From Mucilaginibacter sp. (lineage in GTDB: Bacteria; Bacteroidota; Bacteroidia; Sphingobacteriales; Sphingobacteriaceae): DNA of 39,270 bases. The translations under genes and the position numbers were made by a program. Below the pieces are notes generated by a model that worked only from the letters and a program-made list of their open reading frames with translations, was not told the DNA's origin and ran no database searches. The stretch spans positions 1-39,270 of the forward strand of contig JANXTT010000022.1 of NCBI GenBank assembly GCA_025352225.1, read 5' to 3'. Shown here piece by piece: positions 14,436 to 24,139 of the stretch. The first letter of the stretch is position 1, and each line of letters opens with the position of its first letter.

Positions 14436-16125
14436 TTTTTTGTTTTGTTAATCCTGATTTTTTGCGGTCAAAAACCTGTTTAATCTCATCTAGGGTAAAG
14501 GCGTTTAAACACCGCTCTTTATCAAGGCCGCCTTTGCGGGCCACAAGTACGCCATAATGCATATCCAAAAAACCTTCATTCCGATGCGCGTCAGGGTTTA
14601 TTGATAGCATAACACCTTTATCAAGCGCGTATTGATGGCATCTCCAGTCAAGGTCAAGCCGGAGTGGGTTGGCATTGATCTCAATTACAACATTGTGGGC
14701 TGCGCAGGCATCAATAACTTTTTTATAGTCTATATGGTAGCCATTCCGGCTTAATAATAACCTGCCGGTAGGGTGGCCTAATATGGTAGTATATGGATTT
14801 TCAATAGCTTTGATGAGCCTTGCAGTGGCTTTTTCCTCGTTCATTTTAAGGTTTGAATGTACTGATGCTACAATAAAATCAAATTTGCTTAAGATCTCAT
14901 CAGGGTAGTCAAGTGATCCATCATTTAATATATCCGATTCAATCCCTTTAAAAATATGAAAACCAGTAATCTTTTTATTGTAATGATCTATCTCTTCATG
15001 CTGCTGTAGTACTCTTTCAATACTTAAACCCTTAGCATAAAAAGCACTTTTGCTATGATCGCACATGCCTAAATATTGCAGTTTAAGTACATCACGGCAA
15101 TAAAGTGCCATTTCTTCAATGGTGTTTACACCATCGCTCCAGGTACTATGGTTGTGAAGTGTTCCTTTCAGGTCGGTATAGGTAATCAGTTGGGGAAGGG
15201 TACGAGCGGCAGCTTTGTCGATAATTTCAACACTTTCCCGTAACTCAGGTTCAATATACAATAAACCGGCTTTCTCATAAATAGCTTCTTCGCTCTCCGC
15301 CCGAAAATCAATATCGGCTATCCGGTTTAAAACAGCCAACACATGCTGTTCATTACCGGTTTGCACAAACACATCTTTATAGAAATTGGCTACGCTGGTA
15401 ACTGTTATTTTAATAGATAACCCGTTTTCGCTGATACCGGAAAGGGTATCTTGATTTATCACGATGTTATTAAACAGGTTTGCAGTTTGGAGCATTTCAA
15501 AAGTAACATCTTTATCATAACATCCAATAACAAAGCTAAGCTCCGTAATAATCTCACACCTGCGGCGATATTCTCCGCATAATAAAATAGCGCTTTCGGG
15601 AAGTGTTTTTTGTAATTGTTTAAGCAAGTCATCGGCAAAAGCCTCCACCTTGGCATAAAGGAATTTACCGTTGCTGGCCATTTTAAACTCAATGGCCTTA
15701 CGTATATCTTCCTGTGTTTTTAAACCAAAACCTTTGGCCTCAATCAGCCTGTTTTCGTTACAGGCATAATATAATTCGCCAATATTTTCAATACTCAGAT
15801 CGTGCCATATAATGCCTATTTTTTTCGGGCCAATACCTTTTATCGCCAGCATTTCTACCACGCCTGATGGGGTGGCGGTTAATAGTTCTTCCAGCTCGGC
15901 AATGGTGCCGTTAGTAAATAGTTCGGTAATTTTTGCCGCGATGCTTTTACCAATACCTTCAATTTTTTCTAAGTCTTCCAATGGCTTTCCCGCAAGGGTA
16001 TAAGGCAATTTATCCACTTTAAAAGCTGCATTAGCTACCGATTTTATTTTAAAGGGGTTAACCTCATGAAGTTCCATTAACTGGGATAGTAGGCGCAGGG
16101 TTCGGGCTATTGCTTTATTTTCCAT
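14428..16125 (-). CDS. PolX-like protein: HhH, degenerate polymerase domain, intact PHP domain
   Basis: At 565 residues it has the full bacterial PolX layout. An N-terminal 8-kDa/HhH region has IEGIGKSIAAKI (about 55-66) and IKGIGPKKIGIIW (95-107). A family-X palm covers about 150-300 and a PHP phosphoesterase domain about 318-560. The palm has lost its catalytic acids: GEYRRRCEIITELSFV puts Glu195 and Ser197 where GSxRRxxExxGDIDxL enzymes have Asp-x-Asp, and the third Asp position reads Lys239. All PHP metal motifs remain: TLHNHSTWSDG, MCDHSKS, FKGIESDI, VASVHSN, GHPTGR, VIEINANP, SINPDAH. I infer a nuclease or phosphoesterase without polymerase activity, possibly in DNA repair. It is the first gene of polX-GT9-sixA. 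Confidence 0.92.
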   Translation of the reverse strand: MENKAIARTLRLLSQLMELHEVNPFKIKSVANAAFKVDKLPYTLAGKPLEDLEKIEGIGKSIAAKITELFTNGTIAELEELLTATPSGVVEMLAIKGIGPKKIGIIWHDLSIENIGELYYACNENRLIEAKGFGLKTQEDIRKAIEFKMASNGKFLYAKVEAFADDLLKQLQKTLPESAILLCGEYRRRCEIITELSFVIGCYDKDVTFEMLQTANLFNNIVINQDTLSGISENGLSIKITVTSVANFYKDVFVQTGNEQHVLAVLNRIADIDFRAESEEAIYEKAGLLYIEPELRESVEIIDKAAARTLPQLITYTDLKGTLHNHSTWSDGVNTIEEMALYCRDVLKLQYLGMCDHSKSAFYAKGLSIERVLQQHEEIDHYNKKITGFHIFKGIESDILNDGSLDYPDEILSKFDFIVASVHSNLKMNEEKATARLIKAIENPYTTILGHPTGRLLLSRNGYHIDYKKVIDACAAHNVVIEINANPLRLDLDWRCHQYALDKGVMLSINPDAHRNEGFLDMHYGVLVARKGGLDKERCLNAFTLDEIKQVFDRKKSGLTKQKIG

Positions 16126-16149
16126 AGATAAATCAAGCTATAAAAATAC

Positions 16150-16176
16150 AAAAGCCACCGTTATGGGGTGGCTTTT
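16150..16176 (-). terminator. Intrinsic terminator after sppA
   Basis: AAAAGCCACC (16150-16159) pairs with GGTGGCTTTT (16167-16176) across a 7-nt loop, a perfect 10-bp stem. The minus-strand continuation is U-rich (TGTATTTTTA). It lies between the sppA stop and the PolX-like start, so it ends the sppA transcript and separates the two minus-strand units. Confidence 0.85.
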
Positions 16177-16194
16177 TGTAAATAAAAAGTTAAA

Positions 16195-17967
16195 TTATTT
16201 AATCTCTGCTTCGTAAGGCACTCTGGCTTGTACACCAAGCATCTGCGTTACGGTTTTGATTTGATTATAGTATTTATAATTATCACCAAGTTCTGATTTG
16301 AGCATTGACATGCGCATTTCGGCGGTCATGCTACGGCCTATATTTTTAAAGGAACTTTTTTGCTCAGGATAGGATACCAATCTATAGCCAGAAATCTTAG
16401 CTTTTTTTGCTGCTGAGCGGATAGCATCATTAATATTACCTAACCTATCAACCAATCCAATTTTTATCGCCTGTGTACCTGTCCAAACCCGGCCTTGGCC
16501 AATACTATTAATATAAGCTTGTGTTTTGTGGCGGCCGTTAGCTACTGCCTTTGTAAAATCATCATATCCACGGTTAACCTGGCTCTGTAATATAGCTCTT
16601 TCCTCGGGGTTTAACGGCCGGGATACGTCGCCCAGGTCGGCGTATTTGCCGGTTTTAACGCCGTCAAAAGTTAATCCTATTTTATCATTAAAAAACTTTT
16701 GCATGTTGGGCAATATGGCAAAAATGCCGATAGAGCCAGTTATGGTATTAGGCTCTGCTATGATGGAATCGGCTGCGCAGGCAATGTAGTAACCACCTGA
16801 TGCTGCATAATCGCCCATGGAAACAATTACAGGTTTAACTTTTTTGGTTAGCATTACCTCACGCCATATTACATCAGAGGCTAAAGCACTTCCTCCCGGC
16901 GAATTTACCCGGAGCACAACAGCCTTAACTTTATCATCCAGCCTAAGCTGGCGCAGTGTTTTTGATATTTTATCAGACCCAATGCTGGTTTCTGAGCCTT
17001 CGCCACCTGTAATTTCGCCCGAAGCATAAACTATCGCGATCCGGGTGTTGGCATTACCAGAAGTATCCGCGTCTTTTTTTGCACCGTCCGCGTTGCTATA
17101 ATCAGCAATTTCTATAGATTTAATATTTTTCTTTTTATCAATACCTGTTCTGCTTTTCAGTTCGTCCAAAAGCTCATCTTTGTATTTCAAACCATCTACT
17201 AATTTGTATTTTAAAGCATCTTCGGCACTTTGTATCTTCAAATTGTTTGCAATAGCAAATAATGAGTCTTTATTTATTTTACGGCTCTTGCTTATCCCGG
17301 TAAGAAAATAATCATATAACGAACCCAGGTATTCATTAACCTGCATGCGGTTCGCATCGCTCATTTTATCCAGAATAAAAGGTTCAACCGCGCTTTTATA
17401 AGTTCCTACTTTAATAACTTGCGCTTCAATGCCTAATTTATCTAGCGCGCCTTTAAAGAACATTATTTTAGAGCTAAATCCATGAAACTCAAATATGCCC
17501 TTAGGATTGATGTAAACCTTGTCGGCCACGGATGCCAGGTAATAAAATCCTTGGGTGTATATTTCGCCGTAGGCTACAATAAATTTCCCCGACTTTTTAA
17601 AGTCGATTAAAGCATTCCGGATTTCTTCAGTTGTAGCCTGTCCCGAAAGCATATAACTTTCATCCAGAAAAATACCTTTAATGTTATCGTCGGTTTTAGC
17701 TTTTTTAATATTAGCCAAAATATCATTTAGGCCCACAGTTTTATTTTCATCAAACCCTAAAAAGCCTAATCCCGCTAAAGGGTTATTGGGGGTACGTTCA
17801 ACCACCGGGTAGTTTAATGCTATCCGTAAAACAGAATTGGATGTGAGATCAACTGTTTTATCGCCGCTGGCAGCAACAACAATGCCGATAATAATTACCA
17901 CGAAAAGGATAGAGACAAGGAAAATGCCAACTACTGTGGCAAAAACAAATTTGAAGAATTGTTTCAT
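16195..17967 (-). CDS. sppA: Signal peptide peptidase SppA, 67-kDa type
   Basis: A 590-residue membrane-anchored serine protease that degrades cleaved signal peptides. Residues about 7-33 form the single membrane anchor. Two tandem S49 domains follow. The general-base Lys is in the first (VIKVGTYKSAVEPF, Lys191). The nucleophilic Ser is in the second (SMGDYAASGGYYIAC, Ser390), preceded by VLRVNSPGGSALASD and followed by TITGSIGIF. This Lys/Ser division between repeats is the E. coli-type arrangement. Residues about 275-305 are a Lys/Asp-rich linker. It is a single-gene unit with its own terminator. Confidence 0.95.
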   Translation of the reverse strand: MKQFFKFVFATVVGIFLVSILFVVIIIGIVVAASGDKTVDLTSNSVLRIALNYPVVERTPNNPLAGLGFLGFDENKTVGLNDILANIKKAKTDDNIKGIFLDESYMLSGQATTEEIRNALIDFKKSGKFIVAYGEIYTQGFYYLASVADKVYINPKGIFEFHGFSSKIMFFKGALDKLGIEAQVIKVGTYKSAVEPFILDKMSDANRMQVNEYLGSLYDYFLTGISKSRKINKDSLFAIANNLKIQSAEDALKYKLVDGLKYKDELLDELKSRTGIDKKKNIKSIEIADYSNADGAKKDADTSGNANTRIAIVYASGEITGGEGSETSIGSDKISKTLRQLRLDDKVKAVVLRVNSPGGSALASDVIWREVMLTKKVKPVIVSMGDYAASGGYYIACAADSIIAEPNTITGSIGIFAILPNMQKFFNDKIGLTFDGVKTGKYADLGDVSRPLNPEERAILQSQVNRGYDDFTKAVANGRHKTQAYINSIGQGRVWTGTQAIKIGLVDRLGNINDAIRSAAKKAKISGYRLVSYPEQKSSFKNIGRSMTAEMRMSMLKSELGDNYKYYNQIKTVTQMLGVQARVPYEAEIK

Positions 17968-17992
17968 TTAATTTGGAAATACTTTAACTATG

Positions 17993-18000
17993 CAAAACTA
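17993..18000 (-). promoter_or_regulatory. Candidate -7 element for sppA
   Basis: The minus strand reads TAGTTTTG, fitting TAnnTTTG, 25 bp before the sppA ATG. No convincing -33 TTTG is visible at the expected spacing. Confidence 0.35.
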
Positions 18001-18053
18001 CTAAATACATATGGATAACATTAAGAGGTTCAATTATATTATTTGTTACAATA

Positions 18054-18530
18054 ATGGTTAATGTTTTTTTGCTTTTAGGCAGCAATATAGGCGATAGGAG
18101 GTGGTTTTTGGCGCAGGCAATAGCGGCAATTGAAAAATCATTAGGTGCTGTTTTTCAAATGTCGTCGGTTTACGAAACTCAGGCGTGGGGTAAAACCGAT
18201 GAAGCTGATTATCTGAACCAAGTATTATTGTTGAAAATAATAATCGATCCACGAATCCTTTTAAACAAAATACTCGTAATAGAGAAAGAGCTTGGCCGCG
18301 AACGGAATGAAAAGTGGGGTGCTAGAACAATAGATATAGATATATTATTTTATGGTAATGAAATTATTAACGAGCCTGATTTAATTATACCACATCCGCA
18401 ACTGCATAAACGAAAATTTACGTTAGAACCATTGGCCGAAATAGCTCCTGATTTTGTACACCCTGTATTAAAACAAACAATTTTTAATTTAAACAGGTTA
18501 CAGGATAAGTTGATTATTAAAAAGTTGTAA
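18054..18530 (+). CDS. folK: 2-amino-4-hydroxy-6-hydroxymethyldihydropteridine diphosphokinase
   Basis: Transfers pyrophosphate from ATP to 6-hydroxymethyl-dihydropterin in folate synthesis. The 158-residue length is typical. Motifs are FLLLGSNIGDRRWFLAQAIA, SSVYETQAWG, YLNQVLL, and the HPPK signature IEKELGRERNEKWGARTIDI followed by DILFYG; IPHPQLHKRKFTLEPLAEIAP completes it. It is divergent from sppA and 28 bp upstream of the HPt gene. Confidence 0.96.
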   Translation: MVNVFLLLGSNIGDRRWFLAQAIAAIEKSLGAVFQMSSVYETQAWGKTDEADYLNQVLLLKIIIDPRILLNKILVIEKELGRERNEKWGARTIDIDILFYGNEIINEPDLIIPHPQLHKRKFTLEPLAEIAPDFVHPVLKQTIFNLNRLQDKLIIKKL

Positions 18531-18557
18531 ATTTGTAAACAAGTATTACCTGCGATT

Positions 18558-18935
18558 ATGGCTGAAATGGAAACCTCCAATGAATATTTTGATCTCTCTT
18601 TTTTATTAGAGATTGCAGACGGTAGTATGGAATTTCTTGTAGAATCAATAGATATGTTTCTGCAGCAAACGCCCGAACTTATGGGCGTTATTGATAACGC
18701 AATTGCAGGGCAGGATATGGCCGGTGCAGCAGGTGCGGCACATAAACTAAAACCCAACCTTGGCTTTTTTGGTATGCTTGGCGGTCAAACTTTATTACAA
18801 GAAATTGAAGCTCTGGCAAAACAAGGCGGCGAACAGGCTTTAATTGTTGCTAAGTTTAACGATTTGAAAAGCATTGTTACCCCCAGTTTAGTTATATTAC
18901 AGCAAATTAGGGACGAAAAAGAAGCCGAGCTTTAA
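18558..18935 (+). CDS. HPt-domain phosphotransfer protein
   Basis: A 125-residue single-domain protein with the four-helix HPt pattern. The phospho-acceptor is His62 in GAAGAAHKLKPNLGFFGM, in place of the common AHxLKGS motif. LLQEIEALAKQGG forms the following helix. HPt proteins relay phosphoryl groups between hybrid histidine kinases and response regulators; no kinase or regulator gene is in this window, so it likely serves partners elsewhere. A TAAATTTG box (18528-18535) overlapping the folK stop could be its own -7 element. ATG at 18558 or 18567 may be the start. It converges on purS with a shared TTAA. Confidence 0.85.
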   Translation: MAEMETSNEYFDLSFLLEIADGSMEFLVESIDMFLQQTPELMGVIDNAIAGQDMAGAAGAAHKLKPNLGFFGMLGGQTLLQEIEALAKQGGEQALIVAKFNDLKSIVTPSLVILQQIRDEKEAEL

Positions 18936-19186
18936 ATTTGTTTTAAGTTAAAGCTATAACTTTCCATAATAAGGTTAGCCAATAAATTTTTGCAGGCTAG
19001 TTCTACTTTTTCGTGAGCCGCAGTTTCGGTGGCCGCTTCCAGTTCAAGCGTAATATGTTTCCCTATACGTACATTTTGAATTTCTGAAAGACCTAAATTT
19101 TTCATGCTGCCAGTTACTGCTTTTCCTTGTGGGTCAAGTATTTCTTTTTTAGGCATTACGTCAATCTCTGCTTGGAACTTTATCAT
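18932..19186 (-). CDS. purS: Phosphoribosylformylglycinamidine synthase subunit PurS
   Basis: The small structural subunit of the three-part FGAM synthase (PurS-PurQ-PurL). Its 84 residues match the family: KFQAEIDVMPKKEILDPQGK, AVTGSMKNLG, the VRIGKHITLEL strand and CKNLLANLIMESYSF near the end. It overlaps the pssA stop as ATGA, so it is translationally coupled to a phospholipid gene. purQ and purL are not in the window; the placement apart from its partners is notable. Confidence 0.93.
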   Translation of the reverse strand: MIKFQAEIDVMPKKEILDPQGKAVTGSMKNLGLSEIQNVRIGKHITLELEAATETAAHEKVELACKNLLANLIMESYSFNLKQI

Positions 19187-19890
19187 TTGGCAAATCTGAA
19201 TTGGATGATGGATAGGATGATATAAATAAATATAATTATTGGAATTGCCGCAAATTTAAACATTACAATAACAATTGCCGATAGTACGAGCAATAAATAT
19301 CTGTAAATATTTTCATCAAAGGTGTAGTTTTTAAATTTAAGCGATATTAATGGGATTTCGGCAACCAGCAATACACACATAACTAAAACAAAGCACGACA
19401 GAAAATAAGGGTTCAATATATAGTCGGAGTAAAAATAGCCCTGCTTTAATATAAAAGGGAATGAGGCAATTAAAATGGCGTTTGCCGGTGTTGGTAAACC
19501 TATAAATATTTCGGCCTGGCGATCATCAATATTGAATTTAGCTAAACGCCATGCAGAAAACACAGGTATCAAAAAAGCGATAAAGTTTAAGTATTTACTT
19601 AAATTATCTATTTGTGGGGCCTGTAAAAAAAGTTGGTATAAAATGGCCGATGGCAATACACCAAAGCTTACCATATCGGCTAATGAATCAAGTTCTTTAC
19701 CTAGGCTCGAATATGCTTTAAGCATGCGTGCTGCAAAACCATCAAAAAAATCAAATATAGCGGCTATAAATATAGCGTAGGACGCAAATAGTAAATTATT
19801 CTGAAAGGCAAAAACTATACCCAGACAACCACTGAATAAATTAGCACAGGTAATAGCATTGGGAAGATTTTTTCTTACACTTTGCATCAT
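19183..19890 (-). CDS. pssA: CDP-diacylglycerol-serine O-phosphatidyltransferase
   Basis: Makes phosphatidylserine, the precursor of phosphatidylethanolamine, in the inner membrane. The CDP-alcohol phosphotransferase signature D-x2-D-G-x2-A-R-x8-G-x3-D-x3-D is complete at residues 47-72 (DFFDGFAARMLKAYSSLG, then KELDSLAD). NLPNAITCANLFSGCLGI precedes it, and about seven hydrophobic helices cover the 235 residues. A long hairpin terminator separates it from rho upstream. purS follows with a 4-nt overlap. Confidence 0.95.
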   Translation of the reverse strand: MMQSVRKNLPNAITCANLFSGCLGIVFAFQNNLLFASYAIFIAAIFDFFDGFAARMLKAYSSLGKELDSLADMVSFGVLPSAILYQLFLQAPQIDNLSKYLNFIAFLIPVFSAWRLAKFNIDDRQAEIFIGLPTPANAILIASFPFILKQGYFYSDYILNPYFLSCFVLVMCVLLVAEIPLISLKFKNYTFDENIYRYLLLVLSAIVIVMFKFAAIPIIIFIYIILSIIQFRFAK

Positions 19891-19924
19891 TAGCTGTAGC
19901 TGTTTACCATATTTACGAAAGTGA

Positions 19925-19971
19925 AAATGAAATTATTGTGGCTGCTAATTTACAGCCCAATAATTTCATTT
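19925..19971 (-). terminator. Long hairpin terminator after rho
   Basis: AAATGAAATTATTG-T-GGCTG (19925-19944) pairs with CAGCC-CAATAATTTCATTT (19953-19971). This gives about 19 bp of stem with one bulged base and an 8-nt loop. It lies just after the rho stop on the minus strand, before pssA. The run after the hairpin on that strand is only moderately U-rich (TTCACTTTCG). Confidence 0.7.
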
Positions 19972-19982
19972 CTCTAAAAATA

Positions 19983-21623
19983 TTACGAATTCATGGAGAT
20001 CAGGAACTCTTCGTTTGTTTTTGTTCCTCTCATTTGACCTTGTAAAAACTCCATTGATTCCTGCGAATTCATATCGGCAAGGTGGTTGCGTAATATCCAA
20101 ATACGTTGAAGTGTTTCACGATCAAGTAACAAATCATCGCGGCGGGTACTCGAAGCCGTAAGGTCAATTGCAGGGAATATACGTTTGTTGGATAATTTTC
20201 TGTCAAGCTGAAGCTCCATATTACCGGTACCTTTAAACTCTTCAAAAATAACCTCATCCATTTTCGATCCTGTTTCTGTTAGTGCTGTAGCAATGATAGT
20301 TAACGATCCGCCATCCTCAATTTTACGTGCGGCACCAAAAAAGCGTTTTGGTTTATGCAAAGCGTTAGCATCAACACCACCCGATAAAATTTTACCCGAT
20401 GCCGGCGCAACTGTATTGTACGCCCTTGCTAAACGGGTAATAGAATCAAGCAGGATTACTACGTCGTGGCCACACTCAACCATACGTTTAGCTTTCTCTA
20501 ATACAATGTTAGCTATCTTAACATGGCGCTCGGCTGGCTCATCAAATGTTGACGAAACAACCTCGGCACGTACACTGCGGGCCATATCTGTTACCTCTTC
20601 GGGGCGTTCGTCTATTAATAATATAATAAGGTAAACTTCGGGGTGGTTACGGGCTATAGCGTTGGCTACATCCTTTAGCAGCATAGTTTTACCTGTTTTT
20701 GGTTGTGCTACAATTAAACCACGTTGGCCCTTACCAATGGGCGCAAATAAATCAATTATACGGGTAGAATAATTACCGGCTTCGGTAAACAAGTTAAGTT
20801 TTTCCGATGGGAAAAGCGGCGTTAAGTGGTCAAATGGCACCCTATCACGTACTTCAGCGGGTATCCTGCCATTAATAGCTTCCACACGTACCAGCGGGAA
20901 ATATTTTTCTCCTTCTTTTGGCGGCCTTATGCTTCCTCTAACGGTATCGCCTGTTTTTAGACCGAATAGTTTAATTTGCGATTGTGATACATAAATATCA
21001 TCCGGAGATGTAAGGTAATTATAATCAGATGAACGTAAAAAACCATAACCATCGGGCATAATTTCTAAAACACCTTCGTTAACAATTACATTGTCAAAGT
21101 CAAGGTTAATGGCCGGTTCTGGGCTTTTTTGTTCTGGGCTCCTTGGCTGACTGGCACCAGTGCCATTATTAAACTTGCGTTCAAATTTTTGAGGGCGGGG
21201 CTCAGCTGTAACAGATTGCGACGCTTCCGGTTGTTTTACAGGCTGTACGTCATCCTCAGATGGGCTAACTGCATCTACTGATTTGCTTTCAGTCGTTTGC
21301 GTTTCATTATCCGATGATTGATCAAACAGGTTTGTATCATTTAATGGAACTTCAACCCGGGGTTCATTTTTAGGTTTAAGTGTACGGATCCTTTTGCGCG
21401 GTTTGTCTGTACCTTCTTCTACCTCCTCAATGGCCTTTTCAGTATAATTGGTATTAACGGTTTCTTGTTGTATTCGGGCAGCTTCAATTAATTGTTGCTG
21501 TTCAGCAATTCTGGTAATCAGCTCAGCCTTTCTTAGGCCTTCAGCCTCGGCAATCCCAAAGCTTTTAGCCATGGAGCGTAGTTCAGAAACGAGCTTATCG
21601 TTTAATTCAGTGATGTTAGACAT
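19983..21623 (-). CDS. rho: Transcription termination factor Rho with polar insertion
   Basis: A hexameric RNA-dependent ATPase that ends transcription. Residues 1-45 are the Rho-N helical domain ([20 protein letters not shown]). Residues about 50-175 form a low-complexity Glu/Ser/Pro/Lys/Gln-rich insertion absent from E. coli Rho (419 residues against 546 here). The RNA-binding cold-shock-like domain follows ([17 protein letters not shown], residues 184-199). Then come the Walker [11 protein letters not shown] (306-315), [13 protein letters not shown] and Walker [17 protein letters not shown]. Similar insertions occur in other Bacteroidota Rho proteins. It is a single-gene unit ending at a strong hairpin. 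Confidence 0.97.
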   Translation of the reverse strand: MSNITELNDKLVSELRSMAKSFGIAEAEGLRKAELITRIAEQQQLIEAARIQQETVNTNYTEKAIEEVEEGTDKPRKRIRTLKPKNEPRVEVPLNDTNLFDQSSDNETQTTESKSVDAVSPSEDDVQPVKQPEASQSVTAEPRPQKFERKFNNGTGASQPRSPEQKSPEPAINLDFDNVIVNEGVLEIMPDGYGFLRSSDYNYLTSPDDIYVSQSQIKLFGLKTGDTVRGSIRPPKEGEKYFPLVRVEAINGRIPAEVRDRVPFDHLTPLFPSEKLNLFTEAGNYSTRIIDLFAPIGKGQRGLIVAQPKTGKTMLLKDVANAIARNHPEVYLIILLIDERPEEVTDMARSVRAEVVSSTFDEPAERHVKIANIVLEKAKRMVECGHDVVILLDSITRLARAYNTVAPASGKILSGGVDANALHKPKRFFGAARKIEDGGSLTIIATALTETGSKMDEVIFEEFKGTGNMELQLDRKLSNKRIFPAIDLTASSTRRDDLLLDRETLQRIWILRNHLADMNSQESMEFLQGQMRGTKTNEEFLISMNS

Positions 21624-21875
21624 GTGTTGAATAATATTTTCAAAAGATTTTTTTGAGTAGAAAATTAACTTGCAACCAGCCTGAGTGTATATTAACCTGC
21701 AATTATTAATAAATTAATGGAAAATTAAACTGATTCTTTGGTGCAAGAAATTCAGGAAAACGATGCAATTGTAGTTAAAATTTTTATCTTTTCAAATTAT
21801 TTTGAAATAAAATGTATAATATGAGCGATAACGGGCTAATTTTATTTCTTTTGTAAAAAAATAATACAACTCCTC

Positions 21876-22709
21876 ATGCCTTCTCGTCAGCAAATTATAG
21901 ATCAGATTAAACAAAAAAAAACGTTTTTATGTGTGGGGCTAGATACCGACATTGAAAAGATACCCACCTTTTTATTGGATAATGAAGATCCCATATACGA
22001 ATTTAACAGGCAAATAATAGATGCAACCCGCGATCTTTGTATATCCTACAAGCCAAACTCCGCTTTTTATGAAAGCCGGGGAGTTAAGGGTTTGCAAAGC
22101 CTGGTTAAAACATGGCAGTATTTACCTGCCGAAACGCTAAATATAATTGATGCCAAACGAGGCGACCTGGGTAACACGTCTGATATGTATGCCAAAGCTT
22201 TCTTCGATGAGCAGTCGTCGGGTGTGAGTTTTGACGCTATTACCGTTGCTCCATATATGGGGAACGATAGTGTGATGCCTTATCTGAAATATAAAGACAA
22301 GTGGGTAATTTTGTTGGCGTTAACATCATCAATAGGAAGTAAGGATTTTCAATACCTTGTTACTCAGGAGGGGTATTTATATGAAGAGGTTGTAAAAAAA
22401 GCCAGTAATTGGGCTGGTGCCGATAGGATGATGTTTGTAGTGGGAGCAACTAAAAGTACCGAATTTGTGAACATCAGAAAGTACGCACCCGATCATTTTT
22501 TACTGGTTCCAGGTGTGGGTGCTCAGGGAGGCAGTTTAGATGAGGTTTGTAAATACGGGATGAATAAGGACTGTGGATTGATCGTAAATTCATCGAGGCA
22601 AATTATATATGCATCTAACGGAAAAGACTTTGCAGATGCGGCACGTGCCGAGGCCCTTAAACTACAACAGCATATGCAGCTTGAATTGGAAAAAGCCGGG
22701 ATAATTTAA
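21876..22709 (+). CDS. pyrF: Orotidine-5'-phosphate decarboxylase (type 2)
   Basis: Decarboxylates OMP to UMP, the last step of UMP synthesis. This is the longer mycobacterial-type enzyme (277 residues). [13 protein letters not shown] is at the N-terminus, [12 protein letters not shown] carries the active-site Lys59, and the catalytic [20 protein letters not shown] follows (Asp92, Lys94, Asp97). FVVGATK and [10 protein letters not shown] form the phosphate-binding loops, and IVNSSRQI closes the barrel. It is divergent from rho across 250 bp that show no convincing promoter. A dihydroorotase-like gene lies 11 kb away. Confidence 0.96.
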   Translation: MPSRQQIIDQIKQKKTFLCVGLDTDIEKIPTFLLDNEDPIYEFNRQIIDATRDLCISYKPNSAFYESRGVKGLQSLVKTWQYLPAETLNIIDAKRGDLGNTSDMYAKAFFDEQSSGVSFDAITVAPYMGNDSVMPYLKYKDKWVILLALTSSIGSKDFQYLVTQEGYLYEEVVKKASNWAGADRMMFVVGATKSTEFVNIRKYAPDHFLLVPGVGAQGGSLDEVCKYGMNKDCGLIVNSSRQIIYASNGKDFADAARAEALKLQQHMQLELEKAGII

Positions 22710-22840
22710 AGGGATCAATAGCTAATATGCAGCGGGTAATAGCATAAGCAGTTTAGATTTTAGCCGGATTAATTTAGGCCTACCTTGTTCACTCACCATT
22801 CCATACTTACCATTCGCCCAAAAAAACATATCTTTAGGCA

Positions 22841-24127
22841 ATGCTTTTTACCGAAGACTTTTTGCAGTATATATGGAAATTCAGGTTATTTGATCTGAAC
22901 GGACTTATAACTACGGATAACGAGGCTGTAGAAATAGTGTCTCCTGGTTTACAGAACACCAATGCAGGCCCCGATTTTCAAAATTCGAAAATAAGGATAG
23001 GAGATACATTATGGGTTGGCAACGCCGAGGTACACATCTCATCATCTGAATGGCGAAAACATGGGCACTCCACAAACGATGCTTATGATAATGTAATCCT
23101 TCATGTAGTATATAAAGATGATGAGCCCATATTCAGAAAAAATGGCGCTAAAATCCCTACCCTCGTTTTACATGAACGTATCTCAGCTGAATTATATAAC
23201 CGCTATCATCATTTAATTTTTGGCGAAAAGCAAATAATACCCTGCGAAGCGGCAATCGGTACTATTGATGGTTTACTTATATATAATTGGCTTACACGTG
23301 TACTGGTGGAACGCCTTCAAAAACGTTCAGTTGAACTGATCAATACACTTAATATTAACAAAGGCGATTGGGAAGAAACCTTTTACCAATACCTGGCGGC
23401 TAACTTCGGTTTTAAAACCAATGCTTTGCCTTTTGAGTTGTTGGCAAAATCGTTACCTCAAAATATTTTAGCTAAACACAAAAACAATCCCCTGCAAGTT
23501 GAGGCCCTGGTTTTTGGTCAGGCGGGCTTTTTAACTGCCGATTTACAGGATAACTACCCTGTAGGATTAAAAAAGGAGTACGATTTTTTACAGAAAAAAT
23601 ATAACCTCAAACCTATTGAAAAGCACTTGTGGAAGTTTTCGCGCCTCCGCCCGCTTAATTTTCCAACTATTAGATTGGCACAATTTGCCGCTCTAATAAC
23701 ACAATCCAATCACTTGCTTTCAAAAGTTCTGGATATTAAAGATCCGGCAGGGTTAGGTAGCCTTTTTACAGGCATTGAGGTAAATACCTATTGGGATGAC
23801 CATTATCAGTTTGATAAGCCATCAACACTAATTTCAAAAAAGTTAGGAAAAACATCCATTAATGTTTTGTTATTAAATACATTGGCATTATTTTTATTCG
23901 CTTATGGTAACCAGCATCAATTAGAGCGGTATGTTAACAGAGCATTGCAATTGTTGGAGCACTTGCCTGTAGAGCATAATAGTGTGATAGAGAGTTTTGC
24001 CTCGGTTGGTGTTAAAGTAAAAACAGCCTACGAGTCGCAGGCTTTACTGGAGTTAAAAAACTCATATTGCGATCATAAAAAATGCTTGCAATGTGGTGTA
24101 GGTATAAAAATTTTAAAACTGGCCTGA
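22841..24127 (+). CDS. DUF2851 family protein
   Basis: A 428-residue soluble protein of the Bacteroidota family DUF2851, function unknown. It begins FTEDFLQYIWKFRLFD and carries the family segments VSPGLQNTNAGPDFQNSKIR and WVGNAEVHISSSEWRKHGH, then YDNVILHVVY near residue 90, which resembles a nuclease-like core rich in Asp/Glu/His. The C-terminus has a cysteine cluster, CDHKKCLQCGVGIKIL, a possible metal site. A TATCTTTA box (22829-22836) ends 4 bp before the ATG, implying a very short leader. pspC follows by 12 bp. Confidence 0.85.
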   Translation: MLFTEDFLQYIWKFRLFDLNGLITTDNEAVEIVSPGLQNTNAGPDFQNSKIRIGDTLWVGNAEVHISSSEWRKHGHSTNDAYDNVILHVVYKDDEPIFRKNGAKIPTLVLHERISAELYNRYHHLIFGEKQIIPCEAAIGTIDGLLIYNWLTRVLVERLQKRSVELINTLNINKGDWEETFYQYLAANFGFKTNALPFELLAKSLPQNILAKHKNNPLQVEALVFGQAGFLTADLQDNYPVGLKKEYDFLQKKYNLKPIEKHLWKFSRLRPLNFPTIRLAQFAALITQSNHLLSKVLDIKDPAGLGSLFTGIEVNTYWDDHYQFDKPSTLISKKLGKTSINVLLLNTLALFLFAYGNQHQLERYVNRALQLLEHLPVEHNSVIESFASVGVKVKTAYESQALLELKNSYCDHKKCLQCGVGIKILKLA

Positions 24128-24139
24128 TAGATAAAGATT

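Noticed and set aside
18558..18935. A complete phosphorelay locus around the HPt gene
   Set aside because: No histidine kinase or receiver domain is encoded anywhere in the window; SixA-like is 5 kb away in a different unit.
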